A DNA stretch of 64,000 bases from the NCBI RefSeq assembly GCF_030294945.1, contig NZ_AP018448.1, positions 4,216,001-4,280,000 on the forward strand. Direction: 5' to 3'. Source of the DNA: Streptomyces graminofaciens. GTDB taxonomy: Bacteria > Actinomycetota > Actinomycetes > Streptomycetales > Streptomycetaceae. The notes under the pieces are model-generated. The model did not search any database. It saw only the letters and a list, made by a program, of their open reading frames with translations, and was not told where the DNA came from. This document shows positions 52,669-60,685 of the stretch, piece after piece; within the stretch, counting starts at the first letter, position 1; each line of letters opens with the position of its first letter. The position numbers were made by a program, and so were the translations under genes.

Positions 52669-53399
52669 CGAGCCGACTCCTTCGCCACGGCGGGCTCAGC
52701 GGCAGGCCGTCCCACGGCTCCGCCCCCTCCCCCACCGGCGAGACGGCCGTCATGCATGGCCCGGGACAGAGCCACCCCCGCACGCACCTCCTCCGCGATC
52801 ACCCGCTCCCTCGCCGCGATCCCGGCGGCGATCTCCGCCACCTCCTCGGCCCTCCCCCGCGGCACGACGACGATTCCGGTCTCGTCCGCGACGACGACAT
52901 CGCCCTGTTCGACCGTGAGCCCGGCGACCTCGACCGGCTCGCCGGTGGAGCGCTGCTGGAGTCTGCCCCTCGCCGTGGCGGGGATCGCCCCGCGCGAGAA
53001 GACCGGGAAGGCCAGCTCACGCGCCTCGGCGACATCGCGGCACACCCCGTCGGCGACAACGCCGCGCACGCCACGCCGAGCCGCGCCCAGGCTCAGGATG
53101 CCGCCCCAGCAGGACACATCGGTACGGCCCTGGTTGTCGACGACGATCACGCTCCGGTCGTCCGCGGTCTCGACGGCGGTGGTGGCGATGTGAGCCCCGG
53201 CCGGGCCGTCGCCGCGCGGTTCGAGCCCCACGGTGACGGCGAACCCCACGACGGCGGCGGGGCCCCACACGGGGCGGATGCCCCCGACTCCGGCGGGCAG
53301 CCCGAGCTGGTCGAGCGCGTCGCTGACCGCGGCGGAGTCGAGCGCGGCGTAGCGGTCCAGGAGAGCCGGGCAACGGTCCGAGAGAGGTGAGTTGCTCAT
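52665..53399 (-). CDS. RraA/HMG-aldolase family protein 1
   Basis: A 244-residue RraA-fold protein, first of the operon. ATG 53399 follows GGAG. WGGILSLGAARRGVRG then DGVCRDVAEARELAFP gives Gly-X20-Arg-Asp-X2-Glu, the pattern I recall for active HMG/CHA aldolases. GDVVVADETGIVVVPRG follows. The C-terminus ends in a Gly-rich tail. It is divergent from the LysR gene, which is probably its activator. Confidence 0.91.
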   Translation of the reverse strand: MSNSPLSDRCPALLDRYAALDSAAVSDALDQLGLPAGVGGIRPVWGPAAVVGFAVTVGLEPRGDGPAGAHIATTAVETADDRSVIVVDNQGRTDVSCWGGILSLGAARRGVRGVVADGVCRDVAEARELAFPVFSRGAIPATARGRLQQRSTGEPVEVAGLTVEQGDVVVADETGIVVVPRGRAEEVAEIAAGIAARERVIAEEVRAGVALSRAMHDGRLAGGGGGGAVGRPAAEPAVAKESAR

Positions 53400-53418
53400 G
53401 TGCTCCACTTCAACAGCC

Positions 53419-53434
53419 TCCGGATATATTCGGA
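53419..53434. promoter_or_regulatory. Candidate LysR binding site in the divergent promoter
   Basis: TCCGGATATATTCGGA is a near-perfect 16-bp palindrome (two mismatches) with an AT core, in the 74-bp gap between the divergent LysR and RraA genes. It is AT-rich for this genome and suits a LysR operator. Confidence 0.5.
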
Positions 53435-53473
53435 AGGTCTGATTTCCTCTCTCAGTAAGAGGTAGCGCGAATC

Positions 53474-54370
53474 ATGGTTGAGGTCCGGCAGGCTCGGTAC
53501 TTCGTCGCGGTGGCCGAGGAGCTGCACTTCGGTCGTGCGGCGCGACGGCTGCAGATGTCCCAGCCGCCGCTCTCCCAGGCGATCAAGCAGCTCGAACAAC
53601 AACTCGGCTGCGAACTGCTGCACCGCACCCAGCGCTCGGTCGCCCTCAGCCCCGCCGGAGCCGTGTTCCTGGACCACTGCCGCGCGCTCGTCCGGCAGGC
53701 GGAGGAGGCGGAGCTCGCCGCCCGGCGGGCCGCCACCGGGCGCGGCGGCCGGCTGAGCCTGGGCGCGGTCGCCTCGGCCTTCTCCTGGCCGCTGCCGCTC
53801 GTGCTGGAGCGGTTCCACGACGCGCTCCCGGACGTGGAGATCCGTACGCAGGAGATCGACACGCACGAGGCCGGGCCTGGCCTGCTCGACCGTTCGCTCG
53901 ACTGGGCGATCGTGCGCCAGACCGCCCCGGTGCGCGGCACCACGGCGACCTCGCTCTTCGTGGACCGGTTCGTCGCCGCCCTGCCGATCCGGCACCCGGC
54001 CGCCGACGTCCCCGGCCCGCTGGACCTGGCCGACCTCGCCGGTGCCCCGTGGGTGTGGCTGCACCGCCACATCTCGCCCGACTACCACGACGCCATGGCG
54101 ACGATGTGCCGTACCGCCGGGTTCAGTCCCGTTCCGGCCCACTGGGCGCGGTCGGTGACCTCGCAGATCGCCATGGTCGAGTGCGGTCTCGGCGTCACCG
54201 TCGTACCCGCCGCGGCGTCCGCGGCCCGCCCGGCCGTCCGCTTCCGGACGCTGCGGCACGGGACGGCGACCATCGCGCTCACCGCCATGACGAGAGCCGA
54301 CCCCGGGGCACTCGCCGAGCGCCTCACCGCCATCGCCACCCAACTGACCACGGCTCAGATCAGCGGGTGA
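53474..54370 (+). CDS. LysR-family transcriptional regulator
   Basis: A 298-residue LTTR. The HTH (~3-60) reads VRQARYFVAVAEELHFGRAA, LQMSQPPLSQAIKQLEQQLG and CELLHRTQRSVALSPAG. The effector-binding domain (~90-290) is periplasmic-binding-protein-like. ATG 53474 is used. It is divergent from the RraA-aminotransferase-hydrolase operon and probably activates it in response to the operon's substrate. The short AT-rich palindrome between the two genes is the likely site. Confidence 0.95.
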   Translation: MVEVRQARYFVAVAEELHFGRAARRLQMSQPPLSQAIKQLEQQLGCELLHRTQRSVALSPAGAVFLDHCRALVRQAEEAELAARRAATGRGGRLSLGAVASAFSWPLPLVLERFHDALPDVEIRTQEIDTHEAGPGLLDRSLDWAIVRQTAPVRGTTATSLFVDRFVAALPIRHPAADVPGPLDLADLAGAPWVWLHRHISPDYHDAMATMCRTAGFSPVPAHWARSVTSQIAMVECGLGVTVVPAAASAARPAVRFRTLRHGTATIALTAMTRADPGALAERLTAIATQLTTAQISG

Positions 54371-54649
54371 TCGCCAAGTCGCACAGCTCGTAGCGAAACC
54401 GTTGCCCTTCCCACGGATGTCCCTCACACGGACCGCATAGTGTGTGGTGCCGTTCCGAAAGATCTGTACCAACGGACCTGCTGGGACGGATCCGTTACGA
54501 GCAAACCCGTTCCGACGGATCCGCACCGAGCCGCGCGCACCGACGCTACGTACGAAGAGTACGAACGCCGGCTACGAACGCCACGTAGAAAATGACGCGC
54601 ACCGTTTCGGCGCCACAGAGTTCTCTTACGCCCAGGGGGAGTTCAGCCC

Positions 54650-55876
54650 ATGCGACCCATACGCCCGCTCTTCGCCGCTCGTCGTGGGAGGAGCGCGCGC
54701 CGCAGAACCTCCCCCGTGCTGGCCGCGGTCGGTCTCGCCACGACGCTGGCGCTGACCGCCACCGCCTGTGGTTCGGACGACACCACGGCCAGTGCCGACT
54801 CGTCCGCCACGGCGCAGGACAGCGGCGGCGACGGCAAGATCACGATTCCGGACGACATCAAGGACCGGCTCAAGCAGCACGGCATCGACATCGACAAGTG
54901 GAAGGGGGGTGCCTGGAAGAACTGGAACAAGGACGACTGGCTGCGCGAGGCCGAGGACTACGTCAACCCGATCATCGAGAACCTGTGGGACCCGGACCGG
55001 ATGCGCGACGCCGAGGAGCCGGACAAGGAGGTCGACGAGAACGACCTCGCCGGTGACCAGGGCGTCACCGACCCGACCCCCGCGTCCGTCGAGGCCAAGG
55101 CCGTGGCGCCGCAATACCACGCGAACATGCCCGAGGCGGGCAAGGTGTTCTTCGACGCGCCCGAGGGCACGATGGTCTGCTCGGCCACGGTCGTCGAGGA
55201 CCCGGCCAACCCGGGCAAGTCGAACCTCGTGTGGACCGCCGGCCACTGTGTGCACGCGGGCAAGGCGGGCGGCTGGTACCGCAACATCGCCTTCGTGCCG
55301 TCGTACAACGACAGTGCGAAGACGGCGGCGGAGCTGGACTCCGCCACCAAGGAGGAGATCGCTCCGTACGGGGTCTGGTGGGGTGACTGGGCGCAGACCT
55401 CGGACCAGTGGATCGAGCAGGGCGGTGCGACGGGCGGCGACGGGGCGCCGTACGACTTCGCGGTCATCCATGTCACGCCGGAGGAGGGCAGCGACGGCAA
55501 GTCCCTGGAGGAGACGGTCGGTTCGGCGCTCCCGGTGGACTTCGCCGCGCCGGCCGCGCAGCAGATGCAGAGCATCACGGCGACCGGTTACCCGGCGGGT
55601 GCCCCGTACGACGGCGAGACGATGTACCAGTGCACGGACAAGCCGGGACGGCTCTCGATCGTTGAGTCCGACCCGACGATGTACCGCATCGGCTGCACGA
55701 TGACGGGCGGTTCGTCCGGCGGCGGCTGGGTGGCGACCGGCTCGGACGGCCGGCCCGCGCTGGTCTCCAACACCTCCATAGGTCCGGTGAGTTCCGGCTG
55801 GCTGGCCGGTCCTCGGCTCGGCAAGGAGGCCAAGGGTGTGTACCAGGCGGTGAGCAACAAGTTCGCCGGGCAGTGA
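54650..55876 (+). CDS. Trypsin-like serine protease, lipoprotein (copy 1)
   Basis: A 408-residue secreted lipoprotein protease. A basic N-terminus and hydrophobic stretch end in a lipobox (LTATAC, Cys40). A charged region follows (DRLKQHGIDIDKWKGGAWKN, residues ~70-120) that is shared with the paralogue at 56105. The chymotrypsin-fold domain has the triad His199 (TAGHC), Asp269 (YDFAVIHV) and Ser356 (GSSGGGW instead of GDSGGP). VCSATVV and RIGCTMTGG supply likely disulfides. The family acts outside the membrane; the substrate is unknown. The 279-bp upstream region shows repeated GACGGATCCG and TACGAA motifs but no clear promoter. Confidence 0.92.
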   Translation: MRPIRPLFAARRGRSARRRTSPVLAAVGLATTLALTATACGSDDTTASADSSATAQDSGGDGKITIPDDIKDRLKQHGIDIDKWKGGAWKNWNKDDWLREAEDYVNPIIENLWDPDRMRDAEEPDKEVDENDLAGDQGVTDPTPASVEAKAVAPQYHANMPEAGKVFFDAPEGTMVCSATVVEDPANPGKSNLVWTAGHCVHAGKAGGWYRNIAFVPSYNDSAKTAAELDSATKEEIAPYGVWWGDWAQTSDQWIEQGGATGGDGAPYDFAVIHVTPEEGSDGKSLEETVGSALPVDFAAPAAQQMQSITATGYPAGAPYDGETMYQCTDKPGRLSIVESDPTMYRIGCTMTGGSSGGGWVATGSDGRPALVSNTSIGPVSSGWLAGPRLGKEAKGVYQAVSNKFAGQ

Positions 55877-55981
55877 CGCGGTGACCTGGCGGCGGCCGCC
55901 GTCCGGCAGCAGGTGACCTGAGATCCGGACTGCGGCCGTCCGAAGGCCCGCGTGCCCGTCGGTGACCGAGGACGGCATCGA

Positions 55982-56010
55982 GCCGCCCGGACGGACGAAG
56001 TCCGGGCGGC
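55982..56010 (+). terminator. Terminator between the two protease genes
   Basis: A perfect 11-bp stem GCCGCCCGGAC/GTCCGGGCGGC with a 7-nt loop, 106 bp after the first protease stop. The two paralogues are therefore probably transcribed separately. Confidence 0.8.
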
Positions 56011-56104
56011 GCACGGAAATTCTCGCCGCGCGCCCTCCGCCCGTCCCCCAGCGCCCCTTCATAGTGGGCGTGACACACGGAAGTTCCGACGGGGGTCGAG
56101 CACC

Positions 56105-57283
56105 ATGGGTTCCTCATATCGGCGGCGCCGTCATCTCGCCGCCTCCGGACTCGTCGCGGCCCTCGCGCTGGTCGCGACTGCCTGCGGGCCGGGCGACGAC
56201 AGCGCGAGCGACAAGCCCGACGCGGCCGCGTCCCGTACCGCCGACGAAGACGGCGACGGCATTCCCGACTCACTCGCCGACCGGCTCGAGAAGCACGGCA
56301 TCGATGTCGACGAGTGGAAGGACGGCGGCTGGAAGGACTGGGACAAGGACAAGTGGCTCGGTGAGGCCGAGGACTTCGTCAATCCCGTGATCGAAAAGCT
56401 GTGGGACCTCGACCGGATGCGCGACGCCGAGGACCCGGCCAAGACCGTCTCCACCCAGGACGCCTCGGCCGACCAGGGCGTCAGCGATCCCGTTCCGGCG
56501 CCGGTCGAGGCCGCGGCCGAGAAGACGCCGTACCGCGAGAACGCCGGCGCGGTCGGCAAGGTCTTCTTCGACTCCCCCGAGGGCTCGATGGTCTGTTCGG
56601 GCACGGTGGTCAAGGACGTGAACCACCCGGGCGAGTCCAACCTCGTGTGGACCGCGGGCCACTGTGTGCACGCCGGCGCCGACGGCGGCTGGTACCGCAA
56701 CATCGCCTTCGTCCCGGCCTACAACGACCTGGGCAGGTCCGAGGACGAGCTGGCCGGCGCCGCCGCCGAGGAGATCGCCCCGTACGGCCAGTGGTGGGCT
56801 GACTGGGCCGCGACGTCGGACGAGTGGATCAAGGGCGGCTCCGAGACGGGCGGCGCGGGTGCCGCGTACGACTACGCGGTCCTGCATGTGAAGCCCGAGT
56901 CGGGCGACAGGTCGCTGGAGGAGACGGTCGGCTCGGCCCTGGACATGGACTTCTCCGCCCCGTCCGCGACCGAGGTCGACGCGATGGGCGCGTGGGGCTA
57001 CCCGGCGGCGCCGCCGTACAACGGCCTGAACATGTTCCGGTGCGTCGACCGGCCCGGCCGGCTCTCCCTCGCGCCGTCCCTGCCCACGATGTACCGCATC
57101 GGCTGCACGATGACGGGCGGTTCGTCCGGCGGCGGCTGGTTCCGCATGGTCGACGGCGAACCCCGGCTCGTGTCGAACACGTCGATCGGCCCTGCCGACA
57201 ACACCTGGCTCGCCGGACCACAACTGGGCCCGGGCGCCGAGTCCCTGTACGAGGAGATGAGCGCGTCGTACGGCGGCCAGTAG
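56105..57283 (+). CDS. Trypsin-like serine protease, lipoprotein (copy 2)
   Basis: A 392-residue paralogue of the preceding protease with the same layout. The lipobox is VATAC (Cys27). The conserved charged segment reads DRLEKHGIDVDEWKDGGWKD, and the triad is His186 (TAGHC), Asp256 (YDYAVLHV) and Ser341 (GSSGGGW). Unlike copy 1 it has an acidic, EF-hand/thrombospondin-like DEDGDGIPDSLADRL just before the shared segment, suggesting Ca2+ binding. Its 3' end, including the stop codon, forms the first unit of a tandem repeat that extends 120 bp downstream. Confidence 0.92.
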   Translation: MGSSYRRRRHLAASGLVAALALVATACGPGDDSASDKPDAAASRTADEDGDGIPDSLADRLEKHGIDVDEWKDGGWKDWDKDKWLGEAEDFVNPVIEKLWDLDRMRDAEDPAKTVSTQDASADQGVSDPVPAPVEAAAEKTPYRENAGAVGKVFFDSPEGSMVCSGTVVKDVNHPGESNLVWTAGHCVHAGADGGWYRNIAFVPAYNDLGRSEDELAGAAAEEIAPYGQWWADWAATSDEWIKGGSETGGAGAAYDYAVLHVKPESGDRSLEETVGSALDMDFSAPSATEVDAMGAWGYPAAPPYNGLNMFRCVDRPGRLSLAPSLPTMYRIGCTMTGGSSGGGWFRMVDGEPRLVSNTSIGPADNTWLAGPQLGPGAESLYEEMSASYGGQ

Positions 57284-57405
57284 GCGTCGTACGGCTGTCA
57301 GCGGGCGTCGTACGGCTGTCTCTGTGGGCGTCGTACGGCTGTCTCTGCGGGCGTCGTACGGCTGTCTCTGCGGGCGTCGTACGGCCGCGAGTAGGCGCCG
57401 TACGG
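57263..57405 (+). repeat. Seven-copy minisatellite starting in the 3' end of the protease gene
   Basis: The core GCGTCGTACGG occurs at 57263, 57284, 57305, 57328, 57351 and 57374, with a one-base variant at 57395. Spacings are 21, 21, 23, 23, 23 and 21 nt. The first unit encodes the last residues Ala-Ser-Tyr-Gly-Gly-Gln and the stop. The 23-nt units share CTGTCTCTG. The array grew out of coding sequence by slippage and is expected to vary in copy number. Confidence 0.93.
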
Positions 57406-57432
57406 CTGTGACGTGGGCCCGCACGCACGCCC

Positions 57433-57690
57433 TCACGCCGCCGCGATCCTCCGCCCCGCCGCCCAGTCCCGCAGTTGTCCGGCATGGCGGACGAGCTTGT
57501 CGAGGACCCGGGGCAGGTGTTCCTCCGCTCCTGCGCGCAGCGTCGCGCTGTGCGGGAGCAGCACGGAGGAGTCGTACAGCCGTGTGCAGTGCGGGAGTCG
57601 GGCCCGGGTGGGGTCGATGGCCTCCCAGTAGCGCTGCGAGAGGCGGTGGCGGGGTTTGCTGTGCGGGCGGTAGAGGGGGGCGTCGGGCGA
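57433..57690 (-). pseudogene. Fragment of an unrecognised gene (minus strand)
   Basis: About 86 codons with convincing protein-like content: APLYRPHSKPRHRLSQRYWE, AIDPTRARLPHCTRLYDSS and HLPRVLDKLVRHAGQLRDWA, ending in a stop at 57433. Upstream of ~57690 the frame continues for 26 codons but overlaps a better plus-strand reading, and no start or ribosome site is seen. It looks like the C-terminal end of a gene whose 5' part was lost. The family is unknown. Confidence 0.4.
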
Positions 57691-57799
57691 GGAGGACGAG
57701 CTGGGCGGGAACTTCGTGGCCACGTACAACGCCGAGGTCCCCGACCGGATCAAGGTACGCAACAACAACCTGCTCGGCCCGACCGGCTGGGGAAGGTGA
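57674..57799 (+). pseudogene. C-terminal remnant of an unrecognised plus-strand gene
   Basis: After an in-frame TAG at 57671 the plus frame reads EEDELGGNFVATYNAEVPDR and KVRNNNLLGPTGWG, then TGA at 57797-57799. The stop lies 7 bp before the next gene, normal spacing for an operon. This suggests it is the tail of a former upstream gene that was deleted, with the junction near 57675-57690 where it meets the minus-strand fragment. Confidence 0.4.
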
Positions 57800-57806
57800 G
57801 CACACC

Positions 57807-58880
57807 ATGCCCGAGAACCCTGCCCTGACCGGTACGGCCGGGATCGCCGGGGCCGCCGAAGCCACGCCGAGCCCTGCCCTCGCTGCCACCCCTGCCCTCG
57901 GTCTCTCCGCCGTAACCACCGAAACCGGTTACCCCGTCCCCTCCCGCCCGATCATCCGCTTCACGTGGCACACCGGCGACTGGTTCGCGGTGTTCGAGAA
58001 GCATGTCGCGCTGATCCAGTCGGACATCGCCCGAGCCCAGGCCGAGGACCGGATCGTCGTCTATCTGAGCTGCCCGATCAGCTCGCGCGGCGGCGGTCAC
58101 TTCCGGACCAACACCGAGATCGCCCACTTCGTCGCCCGCAGGCTGGCCGCCGAGTGGGGCGAGCGGTTCTTCCTCGTCGATCCGGCCGCCTACCAGCTGG
58201 AGTCGAAGGAGGGCACCGGCCTGGTCATGCGGCACATCGCCGAACTCGCCCGGGAGACCGGCCGGCCGCTGACCCTGGAGACTCTGACGGCGGCCGCCCT
58301 GCCGTCCGGCGGGGACTACATGCGCATGTGGACCCGGGTCCTGGTCGAGGACGACTACCTCACGGACCCGCCCGGCCTCCCGCCCCGTCACAAGCTCCAA
58401 CTGGGCGGTCTCTTCGACGCGTTCTACTTCCTCGGCCCCGACGACATGCACGCCTTCTTCCGCGCGGACACGGGCGGCGGCGGTTCACTGTTGGCCACCG
58501 TGGAGGGCTACTTCGCCCGCAAGTACGCCGTCGACCCGGACTTCTGGACCGACTTCGGCACGGCCACCGGCCCGGACGGCACCCGCCGCCCACTGGATCC
58601 CTCGAACCGCGAGGACGCGCTGGTGTGGGAGGCCCGGCGCAAGGAGTTCGTCCGCTTCTACACCGTGCGGGCCGGCGGCGCGTACAGCCTCGGCTGTCAC
58701 GACGAGTGGAACCTCTTCGTCCGGCTGAACCGGGCCCGGGCCACCCACCCCGCCTACGGCCCCGGTGAGCTGATCGCGGCCTCCTACGGCGGCCGGGCCC
58801 GCTCGATGGCCGAGTCCGAGACGGAGACCTCCCCCGGCTACGAAGTCACGGAGACAGGGGGCCGCGCATCCGGGGAGTGA
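57807..58880 (+). CDS. Protein of unknown function
   Basis: A 357-residue soluble protein. ATG 57807 follows GGAAGGTGAG. A ~45-residue Ala/Thr/Pro-rich leader precedes PSRPIIRFTWHTGDWFAVFE. Then come RIVVYLSCPISSRGGGHFRT, NTEIAHFVARRLAAEWGERF, GGDYMRMWTRVLVEDDYL, KLQLGGLFDAFYFLGPDDMH and a C-terminal GAYSLGCHDEWNLFVRLNRA. The VYLSCPIS followed by NTEIA and GGDYMRMW is loosely like nucleoside 2-deoxyribosyltransferase-fold proteins, but I cannot place catalytic residues. There is no TM or signal sequence. It may once have been cotranscribed with the gene whose tail survives just upstream. Confidence 0.85.
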   Translation: MPENPALTGTAGIAGAAEATPSPALAATPALGLSAVTTETGYPVPSRPIIRFTWHTGDWFAVFEKHVALIQSDIARAQAEDRIVVYLSCPISSRGGGHFRTNTEIAHFVARRLAAEWGERFFLVDPAAYQLESKEGTGLVMRHIAELARETGRPLTLETLTAAALPSGGDYMRMWTRVLVEDDYLTDPPGLPPRHKLQLGGLFDAFYFLGPDDMHAFFRADTGGGGSLLATVEGYFARKYAVDPDFWTDFGTATGPDGTRRPLDPSNREDALVWEARRKEFVRFYTVRAGGAYSLGCHDEWNLFVRLNRARATHPAYGPGELIAASYGGRARSMAESETETSPGYEVTETGGRASGE

Positions 58881-58924
58881 ACGGGGGTGTGCGGGCACCC
58901 TTGCGGCCGGTGACCCGCGCAGAC

Positions 58925-58962
58925 CGAAGGCCCGCCCCTCCTGCGGGAGGGACGGGCCTTCG
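58925..58962. terminator. Bidirectional terminator between the unknown gene and hflX
   Basis: A perfect 10-bp outer stem CGAAGGCCCG (58925-58934 with 58953-58962) has an inner CCCTCC/GGAGGG stem, between convergent genes. Confidence 0.88.
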
Positions 58963-59028
58963 ACTCGAACGACCACGGTGCTACGGCCTACGGGCCCGAG
59001 GCCCGGTGAGGCCACCGCAGACCTGGTG

Positions 59029-60525
59029 TCAGGCCGCCGACGCCGGAACGTACGGCGCCAGATCCGCCGCCAGCTCCTCGTGCACCCGGGCCTTGAGCAG
59101 GGTGCCCTCCGCGGTGTGCTCCTCGGAGATCACCTCACCCTCGGTGTGGGTGCGGGCGACGAGCTTGCCGTGGGTGTACGGCACGAGCGCCTCGATCTCG
59201 ACCGAGGGACGCGGCAGCTCGTTGTCGATCAGGGCGAGCAGCTCCGCGATGCCCTGGCCGGTCCGGGCCGAGACCGCGATGGAGCGCTTCTCGATCCGCA
59301 TCAGCCGCTGGAGCACCAGCGGGTCGGCCGCGTCCGCCTTGTTGATCACGACGATCTCGGGTACGCCGGTGGCGCCGACGTCCCTGATCACCTCGCGTAC
59401 GGCGGCCAGCTGCTCCTCCGGCGCCGGGTGGGCGCCGTCGACCACGTGCACGATCAGGTCGGAGTCGCCGACCTCCTCCATCGTGGAGCGGAACGCCTCG
59501 ACGAGGTGGTGCGGCAGATGGCGTACGAAGCCGACGGTGTCCGCCAGCGTGTACAGCCGCCCGCTCGGGGTCTCGGCCCGGCGCACAGTCGGGTCGAGCG
59601 TTGCGAACAGGGCGTTCTCGACCAGGACGCCCGCGCCCGTGAGGCGGTTGAGCAGGGAGGACTTGCCGGCGTTGGTGTAGCCGGCGATGGCGACCGAGGG
59701 CACCTTGTTCCTGCGGCGCTCCTGGCGCTTGATCTCGCGGCCGGTCTTCATCTCCGCGATCTCCCGGCGCATCTTCGCCATCTTCTCGCGGATCCGGCGC
59801 CGGTCCGTCTCGATCTTGGTCTCACCGGGGCCACGGGTGGCGAGGCCGCCGCCCTTGCCGCCGCCCATCTGCCGGGACAGCGACTGACCCCAGCCTCGCA
59901 GCCTCGGCAGCATGTACTGCATCTGCGCGAGCGCGACCTGCGCCTTGCCCTCTCGGGACTTGGCGTGCTGGGCGAAGATGTCGAGGATCAGGGCCGTACG
60001 GTCGATGACCTTGACCTTGACGACGTCTTCGAGGTGGATGAGCTGGCCCGGGCTCAGCTCACCGTCACAGATGACGGTGTCCGCTCCCGAGTCGAGGACG
60101 ATGTCCCGCAGCTCGTTGGCCTTGCCGGAGCCGATGTATGTGGCCGCGTCAGGCTTGTCGCGGCGCTGGATCACGCCGTCGAGCACGAGCGCGCCCGCGG
60201 TCTCCGCGAGGGCGGCCAGCTCGGCGAGCGAGTTCTCCGCGTCCGACACGGTTCCCGAGGTCCAGACACCGACGAGTACGACGCGCTCCAGGCGGAGCTG
60301 GCGGTACTCGACCTCGGTGACGTCCTCGAGTTCGGTGGAGAGGCCCGCGACACGGCGCAGAGCCGCGCGCTCGGAGCGGTCGAACTGGTCGCCGTCCCGC
60401 TCTCCGTCGATCTCGAAGCTCCAGGCGACGTCCTCTTCCATCAGGGCATCGGCCCGAAGACCTTCGGGGTTGTTCTGCGCGAAGGCGCGCTGTGCGGCCT
60501 GGGAAGGGGAAGAAGAGGAGGTCAT
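59029..60525 (-). CDS. hflX: HflX GTPase (ribosome-associated)
   Basis: A 498-residue HflX, a GTPase that binds the large ribosomal subunit and splits stalled or hibernating ribosomes. The N-terminal HflX domain (~75-270) contains DAATYIGSGKANELRDIV, ALILDIFAQHAKSREGKAQV and RGPGETKIETDRRRI. The G domain (~275-440) has G1 GYTNAGKSS, G3 DTVGF and G4 NKAD. The N-terminal ~75 residues are the usual actinobacterial extension. It is followed downstream by a terminator; the M1 peptidase gene lies upstream on the same strand with a 160-bp gap. Confidence 0.97.
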   Translation of the reverse strand: MTSSSSPSQAAQRAFAQNNPEGLRADALMEEDVAWSFEIDGERDGDQFDRSERAALRRVAGLSTELEDVTEVEYRQLRLERVVLVGVWTSGTVSDAENSLAELAALAETAGALVLDGVIQRRDKPDAATYIGSGKANELRDIVLDSGADTVICDGELSPGQLIHLEDVVKVKVIDRTALILDIFAQHAKSREGKAQVALAQMQYMLPRLRGWGQSLSRQMGGGKGGGLATRGPGETKIETDRRRIREKMAKMRREIAEMKTGREIKRQERRRNKVPSVAIAGYTNAGKSSLLNRLTGAGVLVENALFATLDPTVRRAETPSGRLYTLADTVGFVRHLPHHLVEAFRSTMEEVGDSDLIVHVVDGAHPAPEEQLAAVREVIRDVGATGVPEIVVINKADAADPLVLQRLMRIEKRSIAVSARTGQGIAELLALIDNELPRPSVEIEALVPYTHGKLVARTHTEGEVISEEHTAEGTLLKARVHEELAADLAPYVPASAA

Positions 60526-60685
60526 TGGGTCCTTACGTCGATGGGGTACCGATGTGCGACGGATTCGTGAGGCCCGTCACCTGTGACAACGCGCGGGGCG
60601 CCTGGTGGATTCCCGGCCGCCCGTGCCGCCGACCCGAAAATGGTCGCACGGCACGCCCCGTCTCGTCACCAGGGTTATCGCGCCC

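Noticed and set aside
57263..57405. CRISPR array
   Set aside because: The repeats are contiguous 21-23-nt units with no unique spacers and no cas genes; it is a minisatellite.
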